A DNA stretch of 64,000 nucleotides from Acidobacteriota bacterium (GTDB taxonomy: Bacteria; Acidobacteriota; Terriglobia; Acidiferrales; UBA7541), in NCBI GenBank assembly GCA_013289585.1, contig JABCZR010000019.1:54110-118109 (forward strand). Direction: 5' to 3'. A program made the position numbers and the translations under genes. Shown piece after piece: positions 41,546-50,945 of this stretch. The notes below the pieces were generated by a model. The model saw only the letters and a program-made list of their open reading frames with translations. It had not been told where the DNA came from and ran no database searches. The first letter of the stretch is position 1. Each line of letters starts with the position of its first letter.

Positions 41546-44500
41546 ATGATCTGCAGAAATTCTTGCCTTCTAGGTGTTGCCGTTTTCGTTTCTCTAGCCT
41601 TCGCCGCCGCAAAAGATCATCCCGATGCGCCGGCAGCTCCCCGTCCGGAAGCTTCCGCCCCCGCGGGAACTTTCCCGGAGACACTCTTCAGCGCCATGCG
41701 CTGGCGCCAGGTCGGCCCGTTCCGCGGCGGCCGCGTCCTCGCCGTCACCGGAGTTCCGGGCGAACCCAGCGTTTTCTATTTCGGCGCAGCGTCCGGCGGC
41801 GTGTGGAGATCCTCCGATTCGGGCGCGAACTGGGAACCCCTCTTTGACAAAGAAGACACCGCTTCCATCGGCGCGATTGCCGTCGCTCCTTCCGATCACA
41901 ATGTCCTCTACGTCGGCACGGGTGAAGCCTGCATTCGCGGCAACATCAGCTACGGCAACGGCGTGTATAAGTCCATTGATCGCGGCAAGACCTGGAAAAA
42001 TATCGGGCTGAAAGATACGCGTCACATCGGCGCGCTGATCGTAGATCCAAAAAACCCAAATATCGTTTTTGTCGCAGCGCTTGGCCACGCTTACGGTTCG
42101 AATGCGGAGCGCGGCGTTTTTCGCACCACCGACGGCGGCGCCACGTGGCAGAAAGTTCTCTACAAAGACGAAAAGACCGGCGCCATCGACGTCGTTTTCG
42201 ACCCCAACAACTCCAATACTGTCTTTGCCTCTTTGTGGGAGGTCAATCGCACGCCCTGGAGCCTCAGCAGCGGCGGTCCCGGAAGCGGTCTGTACAAATC
42301 CATTGATGGCGGCAGCACCTGGACGCGCTTCGAAGGGCACGGCCTTCCCTCCGGCATCATGGGGCGCATCGGCATCTCGGTCTCGGGCGCAAACTCCAAT
42401 CGCATCTACGCCATGGTTGAGTCCAAAGAAGGCGGGCTTTACCGCTCCGACGATGGCGGCGACACGTGGATTCGCATCAACGAAGACGGCCGCCTTCGCC
42501 AGCGCGCCTGGTATTTCACGCACATCTTTGCGGACCCCAAATCTCCAGACACCGTTTATGTCCTCAACACCGGAGTCTTCCGCTCCGTAGATGGCGGCCG
42601 AACTTTCGATCTCCTGCCCGCGCCTCATGGAGACCACCACGGACTGTGGATTGATCCAGACAACCCCCAACGCCTCATCAACGGAAACGACGGCGGCGCC
42701 ACCGTCTCCACCGACGCCGGAAAAACGTGGAGCACGCAATACAATCAGCCCACCGCGCAGTTCTATCACGCCATCACTGACGACCGCTGGCCCTATTACA
42801 TCTATGGCGCGCAGCAGGACAACTCCACGATCGCCATCAAGAGCTATGACGACGATGGCGTTATCGGGCGCCAAGACTGGTATGAAGTCGGCGGCGGCGA
42901 AAGCGGCTATATCGCGCCCTATCCTCCCGATCCCAACATCGTCTTTGCCGATGCGGAAGGTTTGATCACCCGTTTTGACAAGCGGACCGAACAAGTCGTG
43001 GATATTTCCGTGCTCCCTCTCGATGTCTCCGGCAATGGCGCGGAGAAGCTGCCCTATCGCTTCAACTGGACCTCTCCTTTGTTCGTCTCGCCGCACGACC
43101 CGAATACGTTGTACTCCGCCGCGGAAAAAGTCTTCAAGTCCACCGACAAGGGCCAAAGCTGGACGGCTATCAGCCCTGATTTGACGCGCAACGACAAGTC
43201 CAAGCAGAAGCCTTCCGGCGGGCCAATTACGCTCGACATCACCAGCGTCGAGTATTACGACACCATCTTCACCCTTGCCGAATCACCTCTGAAAAAAGAC
43301 GTGCTCTGGGCCGGTACTGACGACGGCCTCGTCCATCTCTCCACCAATGGCGGCCAGAATTGGTTAAACGTTACGCCCAAGGATCTTCCCGAGTGGAGCA
43401 TGATCAGCATCGTCGAGCCCTCGCATCACGACGCAAGCACGGCATACATCGCCGTCGATCGTCACAAACTCGACGATTTCCGCCCCTTCATCTACCGCAC
43501 GCGCGACAACGGCAAGAGCTGGGCCCTCATCGCCAACGGGCTTCCGAAAGGCTCCTATGTCCGCTCCGTTCGCGAAGATCTCAAGCGCAAAGGCCTGCTC
43601 TTTGCCGGAACCGAAACCGGCGTTTATTTTTCTCTCGACGACGGCGCAAATTGGCAGCCGCTCAAGCTGAACCTTCCCACCGTGCCCATCCACGATCTGA
43701 ACATTCACAACGACGATCTCATCGCCGCCACCCACGGCCGATCGTTCTGGGTCCTTGACGACATCACTCCTCTGCGTCAGATTGACGCCGCTTCCTTGAA
43801 TGCGGAGATGATTCTATTCAAACCGGAAGTCGCGCTGCGCCTTCATCTGCCTGATGCCATCGAACGTCGCGGTCCCCTTGGTGACGATCCGCCCCTCGGG
43901 GCCATCATCGATTACTACTTCAAAGTGGCTCCCAAGGATGAAGTCAAACTGGAGATTCTCGACAGCGATGGCAAGCTGGTCCGCACTCTCTCCAGCAAGG
44001 AATCCAAAGAAGCCGAGCAGCCACAGGAATGGCCCGACCAAGCAAAGGAAATCACGACGCTTCCCGCCGCCGCGGGAATGAACCGTTACGCCTGGAACCT
44101 GCGCTGGGAATCTCCGGTAAAAATTCCCGGAGCTTTTTATTCGGGCCTCGGTCCGCGCGGCCCCATCGCCCTGCCCGGCAAATACACTGTAAAGCTCACG
44201 ACCGGTGGCCGTACGGAGACGCAGCCGCTCGAACTCGTTCTCGACCCGCGCGTGAAAAACGTTACCCCGGAAGATTTGAAGAAACAGTTCGAATTGGCCA
44301 TGCAGGTCCGCGCGGCCAATGCCGAATTGCATCGCGCCGTGAATCAGATTCGCGAATTGCGCTCCAGCATCAAGTCGCTGGGTCAGCGCATGGAAGACGA
44401 TCCTAACTTCAAGCCGGTTCTCGCCCAGCTCGACGCCCTCGATAAAAAAATGACGCCCGTCGAAGAGCAGCTTATGCAGGTCAACATGAAGGGCTCCGAA

Positions 44501-44740
44501 GGCAATCTGGCTTTCCCCAACATGCTCAACGAGCAGCTCGATACTTTCAGCTCCAGTGTGCAGGCCGGCGACAGCGCCCCCACCCAGCAGCAATACGAAG
44601 TGTTCAAGATGCTGCGCACGCGCCTCGATCAGCAGCTAGCCGCCTGGAAACAGATCGTCGCCTCCGACGTCCCGGCGCTCAACGACACCATTCGCAAGCT
44701 CGATCTGCCCGTCCTGTATGCGCCCCGCTCGGGCGAATAA
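41546..44740 (+). CDS. large exported BNR/VPS10-type beta-propeller protein
   Basis: A 1064-residue exported protein (signal peptide: SCLLGVAVFVSLAFAAAKD). The first 700 residues form two propeller regions built of BNR-like Asp-box repeats: SDSGANWEPL, SIDRGKTWKNI, TTDGGATWQKV, SIDGGSTWTRF, SDDGGDTWIRI, STDKGQSWTAI, SLDDGANWQPL. About residue 770 onwards is a beta domain of the FlgD/fibronectin-like type (AGMNRYAWNLRWESPVKIPG) and then a long helical tail (about 920-1060). This combination is commonly called VPS10 or sortilin-like in Acidobacteriota. No catalytic residues can be assigned; a role in binding or degradation of polymers at the cell surface is only inferred. A GAGGAG ribosome site precedes the ATG. 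Confidence 0.82.
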   Translation: MICRNSCLLGVAVFVSLAFAAAKDHPDAPAAPRPEASAPAGTFPETLFSAMRWRQVGPFRGGRVLAVTGVPGEPSVFYFGAASGGVWRSSDSGANWEPLFDKEDTASIGAIAVAPSDHNVLYVGTGEACIRGNISYGNGVYKSIDRGKTWKNIGLKDTRHIGALIVDPKNPNIVFVAALGHAYGSNAERGVFRTTDGGATWQKVLYKDEKTGAIDVVFDPNNSNTVFASLWEVNRTPWSLSSGGPGSGLYKSIDGGSTWTRFEGHGLPSGIMGRIGISVSGANSNRIYAMVESKEGGLYRSDDGGDTWIRINEDGRLRQRAWYFTHIFADPKSPDTVYVLNTGVFRSVDGGRTFDLLPAPHGDHHGLWIDPDNPQRLINGNDGGATVSTDAGKTWSTQYNQPTAQFYHAITDDRWPYYIYGAQQDNSTIAIKSYDDDGVIGRQDWYEVGGGESGYIAPYPPDPNIVFADAEGLITRFDKRTEQVVDISVLPLDVSGNGAEKLPYRFNWTSPLFVSPHDPNTLYSAAEKVFKSTDKGQSWTAISPDLTRNDKSKQKPSGGPITLDITSVEYYDTIFTLAESPLKKDVLWAGTDDGLVHLSTNGGQNWLNVTPKDLPEWSMISIVEPSHHDASTAYIAVDRHKLDDFRPFIYRTRDNGKSWALIANGLPKGSYVRSVREDLKRKGLLFAGTETGVYFSLDDGANWQPLKLNLPTVPIHDLNIHNDDLIAATHGRSFWVLDDITPLRQIDAASLNAEMILFKPEVALRLHLPDAIERRGPLGDDPPLGAIIDYYFKVAPKDEVKLEILDSDGKLVRTLSSKESKEAEQPQEWPDQAKEITTLPAAAGMNRYAWNLRWESPVKIPGAFYSGLGPRGPIALPGKYTVKLTTGGRTETQPLELVLDPRVKNVTPEDLKKQFELAMQVRAANAELHRAVNQIRELRSSIKSLGQRMEDDPNFKPVLAQLDALDKKMTPVEEQLMQVNMKGSEGNLAFPNMLNEQLDTFSSSVQAGDSAPTQQQYEVFKMLRTRLDQQLAAWKQIVASDVPALNDTIRKLDLPVLYAPRSGE

Positions 44741-44950
44741 TCAGGAGCAGCCGCTTGGAGCTGACGACGAGCATGTCGCCTTAAGAGGAAGACTGGAAGT
44801 TTTCGACCAACAAACGTAATGCGATCTCTGATTTCTATTCTCTGTTCTCCGATCGCCGATCACTGATCCCTCGTTCTCCGTTCCACTCTTAATTACCCGA
44901 AAAGAATACTTTCGGTATACGATACCCCTCGATTCCGCAGGAGGACGAAG

Positions 44951-45148
44951 ATGGCCAAGAAGAGTAAGCTTTCACAAGTTGCAGAAAGAGTTGGCGCCGC
45001 CATGGGCCGGGCTGATCGCAAAGCCCATCAAGTTGCCAAGGCAGGAGTTCTCGCCAAAAAAGAACTGAAAGACATCTCCAAGCAAGTCGACGCCCTTAAG
45101 CGCCAACTCCAAAAAACCACCAAACGCCTCAAAAACGCCTTGAGCTGA
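44951..45148 (+). CDS. small, strongly basic helical protein
   Basis: A 65-residue protein with an excellent ribosome site (AGGAGGACGAAG before ATG 44951). It contains 18 Lys/Arg against 5 Asp/Glu, no Cys, no signal peptide and no membrane segment. It is predicted fully helical: KLSQVAERVGAAMGRADRKA, then AKKELKDISKQVDALKRQLQ, whose second half has heptad spacing (I, V, L, L) as in a short coiled coil. A nucleoid-associated or RNA-binding role is plausible from composition alone; I do not recognise a family. It stands alone between the BNR protein and yceI. The strong site and codon quality make it likely real. Confidence 0.7.
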   Translation: MAKKSKLSQVAERVGAAMGRADRKAHQVAKAGVLAKKELKDISKQVDALKRQLQKTTKRLKNALS

Positions 45149-45274
45149 CCGAACTGTTGCCCCTGGCCCGCGGGCAGGCAGCCTGGTTCCTTGGCTAATT
45201 ATTTGTTGCAACGATTATCGGTGTAACGCATCATATCTGCTGTACGGTTCCAACTAAACCGAAAGGACTCTACT

Positions 45275-45832
45275 ATGAGCACATCAGCTACACCGCAAGC
45301 CACAACCTCCACCTGGAACATCGACCCGGTTCATTCCGTTGCCGAGTTCAAAGTGAAACACATGATGATTTCCAACGTGAAGGGCCAGTTTACCTCCGTC
45401 AAAGGCACTCTGGTTCTCGACGAAACCGACCTAGCGAAATCCCAGGTCGAAACCTTCGTCGACGTGGCATCCATCACCACGCGCGACCCTCAGCGCGATA
45501 CACATCTTAAGAGCGCCGACTTCCTTGATGTGGAGAAATTCCCCGCGCTCTCGTTCAAATCCACACGCATCAGCCGCTCCGGCGACGGAGAACTGGCTGT
45601 CACGGGCGACCTCACGATTCATGGCGTTACCCGCAATGTTACCTTCGCAGTGGAGGGGCCAACGCCTCCAGCCAAAGATCCCTGGGGGAATACTCGTTTG
45701 GGTCTCTCGGCGACAACGAAGATCAGCCGTAAAGACTTCGGCTTGACTTGGAACGCCGCTTTGGAGACTGGCGGGATTCTCGTTGGCGAAGAGGTCACCA
45801 TCACCCTCGACGTGCAGTACATCAAGGCTTGA
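45275..45832 (+). CDS. YceI family protein
   Basis: A 185-residue lipocalin-like protein that binds polyisoprenoids or other amphiphiles. Family motifs are complete: TSTWNIDPVHSVAEFKVKHM at the start, KGTLVLDETDLAKSQVETF, ITTRDPQRDTHLKSADFLDV (the conserved RDxHLKSxDFFD), FPALSFKSTRI, GDLTIHGVTRNVTFAVEG and LGLSATTKISRKDFGL. There is no signal peptide, so unlike Escherichia coli YceI it may be cytoplasmic. The ATG follows AACCGAAAGGACTCTACT. It appears monocistronic. Confidence 0.93.
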   Translation: MSTSATPQATTSTWNIDPVHSVAEFKVKHMMISNVKGQFTSVKGTLVLDETDLAKSQVETFVDVASITTRDPQRDTHLKSADFLDVEKFPALSFKSTRISRSGDGELAVTGDLTIHGVTRNVTFAVEGPTPPAKDPWGNTRLGLSATTKISRKDFGLTWNAALETGGILVGEEVTITLDVQYIKA

Positions 45833-45931
45833 ACGGACTGGACCGCGAGGCGCATTTGGGAGCGGCGCGCATCCTGGTCGGGCAAAGGAACTCCTTTGCC
45901 GCTCCGTTCGCGGGAAGCCCAAAACTAAGCA

Positions 45932-46549
45932 CTAAAAACTGAAAACTACACCATAAACCCCTGCGTCCCGTTCGAAATAGTGAAATAGCAGCGCGCACAG
46001 CGTGCCGGGGCAAACCGCCTCGCCTGCTTGCACCGCTCGTACCCCCTCCACAACCTCTTCCGCGGATGCCTCCTTCGGAAGATACCCGTGGACTCCTGCC
46101 CGCACGCACTGCATGAACTCCGTTTCTTCTCCGGCCATGCCGATCAGCAAGATCTGCACATTTGGCGCGCACGCGCGCACCGTTCGAATCGCCGTCAGAT
46201 CCTCGTTCATGCTTCCCCGCGACGTCAGCAACAGGATGTCCGCCTCTTCCTTGATTAGCTCCTCCGCCCGGAAGGGCTCAGCCATGAAAATTCCCGCCAC
46301 TTCAATGTCTCCGCCCTTGACGAGCATCCGCGACAGCGCCTCCCGTAGCAACCGATTCTCCGCCGCCACGAAGACTCGCGGTTTGCCTCCAGTACGCGCC
46401 TCGCGGCACGCGTGTCCCGTTCTTTCTGCGATTCGAGCCTCGACCCTGGCCTCGGTTTCCATCTTCATCGTGCGCTCGCCATTCGAACGGGCCTTCTTCG
46501 TCCCCTGCTCACCTACCGCCAAATAATTTTGCCGCGCGCCTGCATTCAT
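45932..46549 (-). CDS. pseudo-receiver protein without output domain
   Basis: A 205-residue protein whose residues about 60-180 form a NarL-type receiver fold (PRVFVAAENRLLREALSRML, ILLIGMAGEETEFMQCVRAG, GYLPKEASAEEVVEGVRAVQ). The phospho-acceptor position reads ADILLLTSRGSM, with Thr where Asp is expected, and the acid pair of the first strand is Ala-Glu instead of Asp-Asp, though the conserved Lys remains. The LuxR-type helix-turn-helix normally following is missing: the protein stops soon after ALLFHYFERDAG, and no HTH is seen further on in any frame. The N-terminal 60 residues are charged and of low complexity. It starts at ATG 46549, behind GGAAGGAA. Either a decayed regulator or a phosphorylation-independent adaptor. 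Confidence 0.7.
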   Translation of the reverse strand: MNAGARQNYLAVGEQGTKKARSNGERTMKMETEARVEARIAERTGHACREARTGGKPRVFVAAENRLLREALSRMLVKGGDIEVAGIFMAEPFRAEELIKEEADILLLTSRGSMNEDLTAIRTVRACAPNVQILLIGMAGEETEFMQCVRAGVHGYLPKEASAEEVVEGVRAVQAGEAVCPGTLCALLFHYFERDAGVYGVVFSF

Positions 46550-46998
46550 GGTGGGAATTCCTTCCGGCATCTCCGCTCATCAATTCCAATTTCGCTTCGT
46601 GAGCGCCAGTCGCTTTCGAACGCAACCTTGTCTATAACTTTTGCAATTCCACGCCCGTCCCCGCCCCACTCCCTCCCAATCCATCCGCCGCTAACCCGCG
46701 CTGAAACAACTATTTAACTTTTTCCCCGAGTACCAAGCCCCTCCAAGCCAGTCCCGGATTGGTACTAAGCTTCTACTCTTCATTCACTTTGGGACTTCCG
46801 GCTCTCTTTTTCTTCTCTACCAAGCGTTTATCCCACGTTTTCCTCAGCTCCCGCTCTTCCTTTTCTAGTACTTCCGTACTACTATTTTTTTGGGGAACGT
46901 CCTATTTTCTCGGGGTACGTCTCCGCTATAGGTTTGGCTGAGCCCAGGGCCTACACTGTCTCTTACATTGAATTGCTCCTCGGAGAGACAGCCCACCC
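46550..46998. other. pyrimidine-rich intergenic region
   Basis: About 450 bases between divergent genes. A perfect 8-bp stem AGTACCAA (46729-46736) / TTGGTACT (46759-46766) encloses a 22-base loop, and a small hairpin AGTAC-TTCC-GTACT lies near 46866-46879. The forward strand is notably rich in T and C from about 46700 to 46920. No promoter boxes or coding region were recognised; the short frame at 46759 has no protein-like features. Confidence 0.45.
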
Positions 46999-47412
46999 AT
47001 GGCGACCCAGCAAGATTTGATGACCAAGAAACTCACCACGGATGGGTTCCTCAAACGGCCATCCTCGAGCACGGAACGCCGCGGCAGCCGCCGCTGCAAA
47101 ATCACGCAGCTGATGCGTATCCGTCCGTCGGACCCCAACCTCGAACATTTTGAAGACATGCGCGGCACCACCAGCGTTTCCCGCTCGGGCGTTTATTTCC
47201 AGTCCAGCGAAGTGGGCTATGAAGTAGGTATGCGGCTGTTCGTCACCATGCCGTATTCGAAAGATCCCGCCTCCATGAACCGTGAATATCTCGCCGAAGT
47301 CGTTCGTCGCGATATTCTTCCAACAGGTATGTATGGAATTGGATTCAAGATTTTGATGGAAATGGGAATTCAGCACACTTATAACTTCGGCGCTACAAAT
47401 TCACAGCGCTAA
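46999..47412 (+). CDS. PilZ-like domain protein
   Basis: A 137-residue protein with the layout of a PilZ domain, the c-di-GMP receptor fold: an Arg-rich start ERRGSRRCKITQLMRIRP (RxxxR-type), then TTSVSRSGVYFQSSE in place of the usual (D/N)xSxxG, followed by strands EVGMRLFVTMPY and LAEVVRRDILPTGMYGIGFKIL. The second motif lacks the usual acidic or Asn residue, so c-di-GMP binding is uncertain. No other domain is attached. The ATG at 46999 comes after CGGAGAGACAGCCCACCC. The convergent TPR gene lies beyond a strong hairpin. Confidence 0.7.
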   Translation: MATQQDLMTKKLTTDGFLKRPSSSTERRGSRRCKITQLMRIRPSDPNLEHFEDMRGTTSVSRSGVYFQSSEVGYEVGMRLFVTMPYSKDPASMNREYLAEVVRRDILPTGMYGIGFKILMEMGIQHTYNFGATNSQR

Positions 47413-47499
47413 CCGCGTAACCACGGCGCGGAATTCGGCCGTCAAAAAAGAAAAAACAGCGCAAAAAATCGGCAACAAACAACGGTTAAAGATAAGCAA

Positions 47500-47533
47500 G
47501 AACGGGCGTCCCAGTAAATCGGGACGCCCGTTC
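47500..47533. terminator. 13-bp perfect hairpin between convergent genes
   Basis: GAACGGGCGTCCC (47500-47512), loop AGTAAATC, GGGACGCCCGTTC (47521-47533). It lies 87 bases after the PilZ gene and 26 bases after the TPR gene on the other strand. On the reverse strand it is followed by TTGCTTATCTTTA, a modest T-rich tract. It probably terminates transcription from both sides. Confidence 0.65.
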
Positions 47534-47559
47534 CTGTGTTTGGGGGTGGAGAGATCGAT

Positions 47560-48024
47560 TTAAGAATCTTGTCCAAAAATGCGCAGGGCCCGGTGCCTCA
47601 GGATCCCAATCTGCCGGTTCAGCGGATGTCTCCGCGACAGGAAGGAAAACACCGGGGAGCGGCGGCTCGTCAGTTTATTCATAGCGATGGTCAGCCGAAC
47701 GTCGCGGCGCGCAAATTTCAACCCGGATTGCAACGCTTCAACGGCCTCTTCCTTGCGTCCAGCCGTGGCGTAGACTTCAGCAAGATTCAGGTACAACTGC
47801 GCCTGATTGCGCTTCATGCGCACCGCGGAGTCGCATAGCTTTTCCGCTTCGCCCCACTTCTGTTCGGAGCGTGCCAGTACGACACCCAGGTAGGACATGT
47901 AATAAGGATTGTTCTTGTCGAGGTCCACTGCGCGGCGCATGTGCGGCAGCGCTTTCACGGCATAGTTGTCTCGCAGAAGTGTCAAACCAGTCTTGAATTC
48001 TCGGAATGCTTCCGTGTCCATCAT
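47560..48024 (-). CDS. tetratricopeptide repeat protein
   Basis: A 154-residue helical protein with about three TPR units: FKTGLTLLRDNYAVKALPHM, then AVDLDKNNPYYMSYLGVVLA, AEKLCDSAVRMKRNQAQLYL with NLAEVYATAGRKEEAVEALQ. The Ala/Gly/Tyr spacing of the repeats is clear. The C-terminus is basic (SRRSPVFSFLSRRHPLNRQ). TPR proteins act as interaction scaffolds; the partner is unknown. Either of two consecutive ATG codons (48024 or 48021) may be the start, with GAGGTGAACCG in front. No signal peptide, so cytoplasmic. Confidence 0.8.
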   Translation of the reverse strand: MMDTEAFREFKTGLTLLRDNYAVKALPHMRRAVDLDKNNPYYMSYLGVVLARSEQKWGEAEKLCDSAVRMKRNQAQLYLNLAEVYATAGRKEEAVEALQSGLKFARRDVRLTIAMNKLTSRRSPVFSFLSRRHPLNRQIGILRHRALRIFGQDS

Positions 48025-48355
48025 CGGTTCACCTCGCCCAGCGCGTCGCGTCTGGATGGAAATTGGGCCGCGCGGCGGCTGCTGAAGAATTGGAGTTCCC
48101 GGAAATGGGGAAGATCCCGCGAGGCGCCAGAGGAATTCGCGCCAACCGTAGCTGTGAAGCTTTGAAAAATAATGTTCCGGTCATCCAGGTGATGATCGGA
48201 ACAGCGAGCAGCGAGGTTGCGAGAAAAGTTCCCATCCGAGTCCTAGGCGAACGTACACGGTCCGTTGCCCGGAATCTACTGACCGGGAGTACAGTCTTGG
48301 TTCAGCGGCACTCAAGTAGGAGCGGCAGGAATGAGGACAGGTGCTCTACGGGCGG
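48025..48355. other. intergenic region between DUF2252 and TPR genes
   Basis: About 330 bases between two reverse-strand genes. The only candidate in it is a 68-codon reverse frame (48029-48235), listed separately with low confidence. No repeats or promoter boxes stand out. Confidence 0.45.
48029..48235 (-). CDS. possible small membrane protein upstream of the TPR gene
   Basis: A 68-codon frame starting MGTFLATSLLAVPIITWMTG, which would be one transmembrane helix, followed by a basic, low-complexity tail. Its stop is only four bases from the TPR start, an arrangement compatible with translational coupling. There is no good ribosome site before its ATG, and no homologue is known to me. It could equally be a chance open frame in GC-rich DNA. 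Confidence 0.25.
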   Translation of the reverse strand: MGTFLATSLLAVPIITWMTGTLFFKASQLRLARIPLAPRGIFPISGNSNSSAAAARPNFHPDATRWAR

Positions 48356-49450
48356 CTAACGCGGCGCGGAGCGCTTCCAATCGCTGCGCCACTTTTCCCA
48401 ATCTTTATTGGTGGCCGCAAGCATGTTTTTTGCCGCTTTATGGAGCCAGCGGCCGCGGCGCGCTGCAATGTCACGCTTGACCTTGGCGATCGCCTGGGGA
48501 GTTCCGAAGTGCATGTTAGCGGTTTCCCAGCCCATGGAATAGAGCAGGCGCGCTTCGTCGCGATCCTTCGACAGGGAGGCGAGCTCGATGCGCGAGCAGT
48601 CCGGCGCCAGTCGCCGCACCACCCAGCGACCGTGGAAATGCACGCAAGGATCCGGCACGCGAATGGAGCGCCGCACAAGCTGTTCGCAATAAATTTCGGT
48701 GGAAGAGGCCTTCTTGGCCCAAACCCACGCCGAAGGCCGAATGGCCTTGGCTTCTCGGGCGACGCACGCGCCTCGCCAGCGGGACAGCGCAAGAATCCGC
48801 GGATGCCCTAGGCTACCCAGTCCGGCGATCCTTCGTTTCAGCAGGTATTGTTCTTTCGCCGAAGGAAGCCATTTTTCGAGGAGCTTGCGGACCTCCTCCG
48901 GCGGCTTGGCGGTGTATGGCGGCAGGTGCTCCAGTTTATTCCAGAATTGCACCGGGTCGCGGAGCTTGCCGAGCGCAAGAAGCCGCAGCCAGCGATGCTC
49001 CTCGGCCAGGATAAAAGCTTTCCCTCCAGCGGCGAGGGCGTCTCGATAACCTTCTTCGATCGCTTCGGCAGCCAATCGTCTTGAAATGCAGAGATGGTCC
49101 GCCTCAATCGCGACATAGACGCTGGTGGTCAAGCGCACCAAATCCAGGGTATATGCGGCGGGCCATGCTTCATCCAGATCGTTGACGCCCCAGATGAGGC
49201 GGCCCTCTTCATCGCGCCAGGTTCCGAAGTTTTCGATATGCAGATCGCCTACACCGAGGACCGCGGGGGCCTTCAATAGTTCAGGGCAAAACTCGGGCCA
49301 GAGCTGGAGCCAGCGGTAAAAAGTTGCGCGGAAAAAAGGGAATGAGGCTTCAGCCATGTGCTGGTGCTTGAGTGCGAGATCCTGGCGGATGATGGGCAGT
49401 TGGCCTGCCAGCCAGTGCTCGAAGTCGGCGGTCGCTTTGAAAATATTCAT
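48356..49450 (-). CDS. DUF2252 family protein
   Basis: A 364-residue protein of DUF2252, a family with a distant kinase-like (aminoglycoside phosphotransferase) fold. The signature appears as GVGDLHIENFGTWRDEEGR followed by WGVNDLDEAWPAAYTLDLVR, which resemble the catalytic HGDLHxxN and DxD loops of such kinases. The N-terminus carries KHQHMAEASFPFFRATFYRW, the family's conserved phenylalanine-rich segment. Substrate and function are not established. It begins 27 bases after the glyA stop and is probably in one transcript with rpiB and glyA. Confidence 0.88.
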   Translation of the reverse strand: MNIFKATADFEHWLAGQLPIIRQDLALKHQHMAEASFPFFRATFYRWLQLWPEFCPELLKAPAVLGVGDLHIENFGTWRDEEGRLIWGVNDLDEAWPAAYTLDLVRLTTSVYVAIEADHLCISRRLAAEAIEEGYRDALAAGGKAFILAEEHRWLRLLALGKLRDPVQFWNKLEHLPPYTAKPPEEVRKLLEKWLPSAKEQYLLKRRIAGLGSLGHPRILALSRWRGACVAREAKAIRPSAWVWAKKASSTEIYCEQLVRRSIRVPDPCVHFHGRWVVRRLAPDCSRIELASLSKDRDEARLLYSMGWETANMHFGTPQAIAKVKRDIAARRGRWLHKAAKNMLAATNKDWEKWRSDWKRSAPR

Positions 49451-49477
49451 CGAGCTTCTTTGGCAGATCTTCTGAGA

Positions 49478-50791
49478 TTAAACACGCGCGTGTTCGGCGT
49501 GAACGCTGCCGCCCTTCATGCGCGATTCGTAGATGGGGAAACGTCCGGCGAGCTCGGCGACCTGCTTGCGGACACGCTGTTCGACTTCGGCGTTGCCGAG
49601 ATTGGTGAGGATTTCAGTAATCCAGGCGCCGATCTGTTCCATCTCCAGTTCGCGCATCCCTCGCGTCGTAACCGAAGGACTGCCAAGGCGAATTCCGCCG
49701 CCCTTCATCGGGGGCAGGGGATCGAAGGGGATGGAGTTTTTATTGACGGTAATGCCAGCGCGATCGAGAGCTTTTTCCGCGTCAGTCCCAGTGATACCGC
49801 GGGAATGAACTTCGATCAAAAAGAGGTGATTGTCGGTGCCACCGGTGACGATGCGGAAGCCGTGTTTGGCCACTGCCGCGGCCATGGCCTTGGTGTTGGC
49901 GACAACCTGCTTCTGATAGTCCTTGAACGAGGGCTCCATCGCTTCTTTGAGGCAAACTGCTTTTGAGGCGATGGTATTCACCAGCGGGCCGCCCTGGATG
50001 CCGGGGAAGGTCAGCTTGTCCAGTTCCTTGGCCAAGGCGGCTTTGCAGAGCACCAGGCCTCCGCGCGGTCCGCGGAGCGTTTTGTGCGTGGTGGTGGAGA
50101 CGATGTCGGCGTGGGGTATGGGGCTGGGATGAACTCCTGCGGCGACCAGTCCGGCAATGTGGGCCATATCCACGAAAAAGAGCGCGCCAACGGATTTGGC
50201 GGCTTTGGCGATGCGCTCGAAATCGATGATGCGTGAGTAAGCGCTCGCGCCCGCGACGATCATCTTGGGCTTGTGTTCGAGAGCGAGCTTTTCAATTTCG
50301 TCGTAGTCGATGCGCTCGTCCTCTTTTTTCACGCCGTAGGCAATGAACTTGTACATGCGGCCGGAGAAATTCAGGGGATGGCCGTGCGTGAGGTGGCCAC
50401 CGTGGGAAAGGTTCATGCCGAGAACAGTATCGCCCGGCTGCAGGGTAGACATGTAGACGGAGACGTTGGCGGAAGTTCCGGAATGCGACTGAACGTTGGC
50501 GTGTTCCGCGCCGAAGAGTTCCTTGGCGCGATCGATGGCGAGTTGTTCGACTCTATCGGCGTATTCGCAGCCGCCGTAGTAGCGCTTGCCGGGGTAGCCT
50601 TCGGCGTACTTGTTGGTGAAGATCGAGCCCATGGCTTCGAGGACGGCTTCCGAGACGAGATTTTCCGAGGGGATCAGCTCGAGGCCAGTGGCCTGCCGTT
50701 TAGCCTCATCGCGGAGCAGGTCGGCAATTTGCGGGTCGACGGAGTCCAGAGGGCGGTTCATGCGGTCATTGGCGTCGGTGGTTTTCGTCAT
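49478..50791 (-). CDS. glyA: serine hydroxymethyltransferase
   Basis: PLP enzyme that converts serine and tetrahydrofolate to glycine and methylene-tetrahydrofolate, the main one-carbon source. 437 residues, slightly longer than the usual 415-420. Motifs: [74 protein letters not shown] and the PLP Lys237 in [15 protein letters not shown]. An internal ATG at codon 11 ([16 protein letters not shown]) is an alternative start. It is downstream of rpiB on the same strand, a frequent neighbour in bacteria. Confidence 0.97.
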   Translation of the reverse strand: MTKTTDANDRMNRPLDSVDPQIADLLRDEAKRQATGLELIPSENLVSEAVLEAMGSIFTNKYAEGYPGKRYYGGCEYADRVEQLAIDRAKELFGAEHANVQSHSGTSANVSVYMSTLQPGDTVLGMNLSHGGHLTHGHPLNFSGRMYKFIAYGVKKEDERIDYDEIEKLALEHKPKMIVAGASAYSRIIDFERIAKAAKSVGALFFVDMAHIAGLVAAGVHPSPIPHADIVSTTTHKTLRGPRGGLVLCKAALAKELDKLTFPGIQGGPLVNTIASKAVCLKEAMEPSFKDYQKQVVANTKAMAAAVAKHGFRIVTGGTDNHLFLIEVHSRGITGTDAEKALDRAGITVNKNSIPFDPLPPMKGGGIRLGSPSVTTRGMRELEMEQIGAWITEILTNLGNAEVEQRVRKQVAELAGRFPIYESRMKGGSVHAEHARV

Positions 50792-50945
50792 CAGGAGGCC
50801 TCGGTTCGCTGTGTCACAGCACGCACGGAAAGGTGGAGAGGCGATTCTACCGAATGGAAAGAGTGAAAGCCAATTCGAGGAGAGCCTGGGACAGGCGCGC
50901 GACTCCAGATTGTCCCCTTCATACTGGATGTTCTGCCCCGCTCAC

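Noticed and set aside
48006..48359. 117-residue forward frame between the TPR and DUF2252 genes
   Set aside because: It overlaps the start of the TPR gene on the opposite strand, has no ribosome site and no recognisable features.
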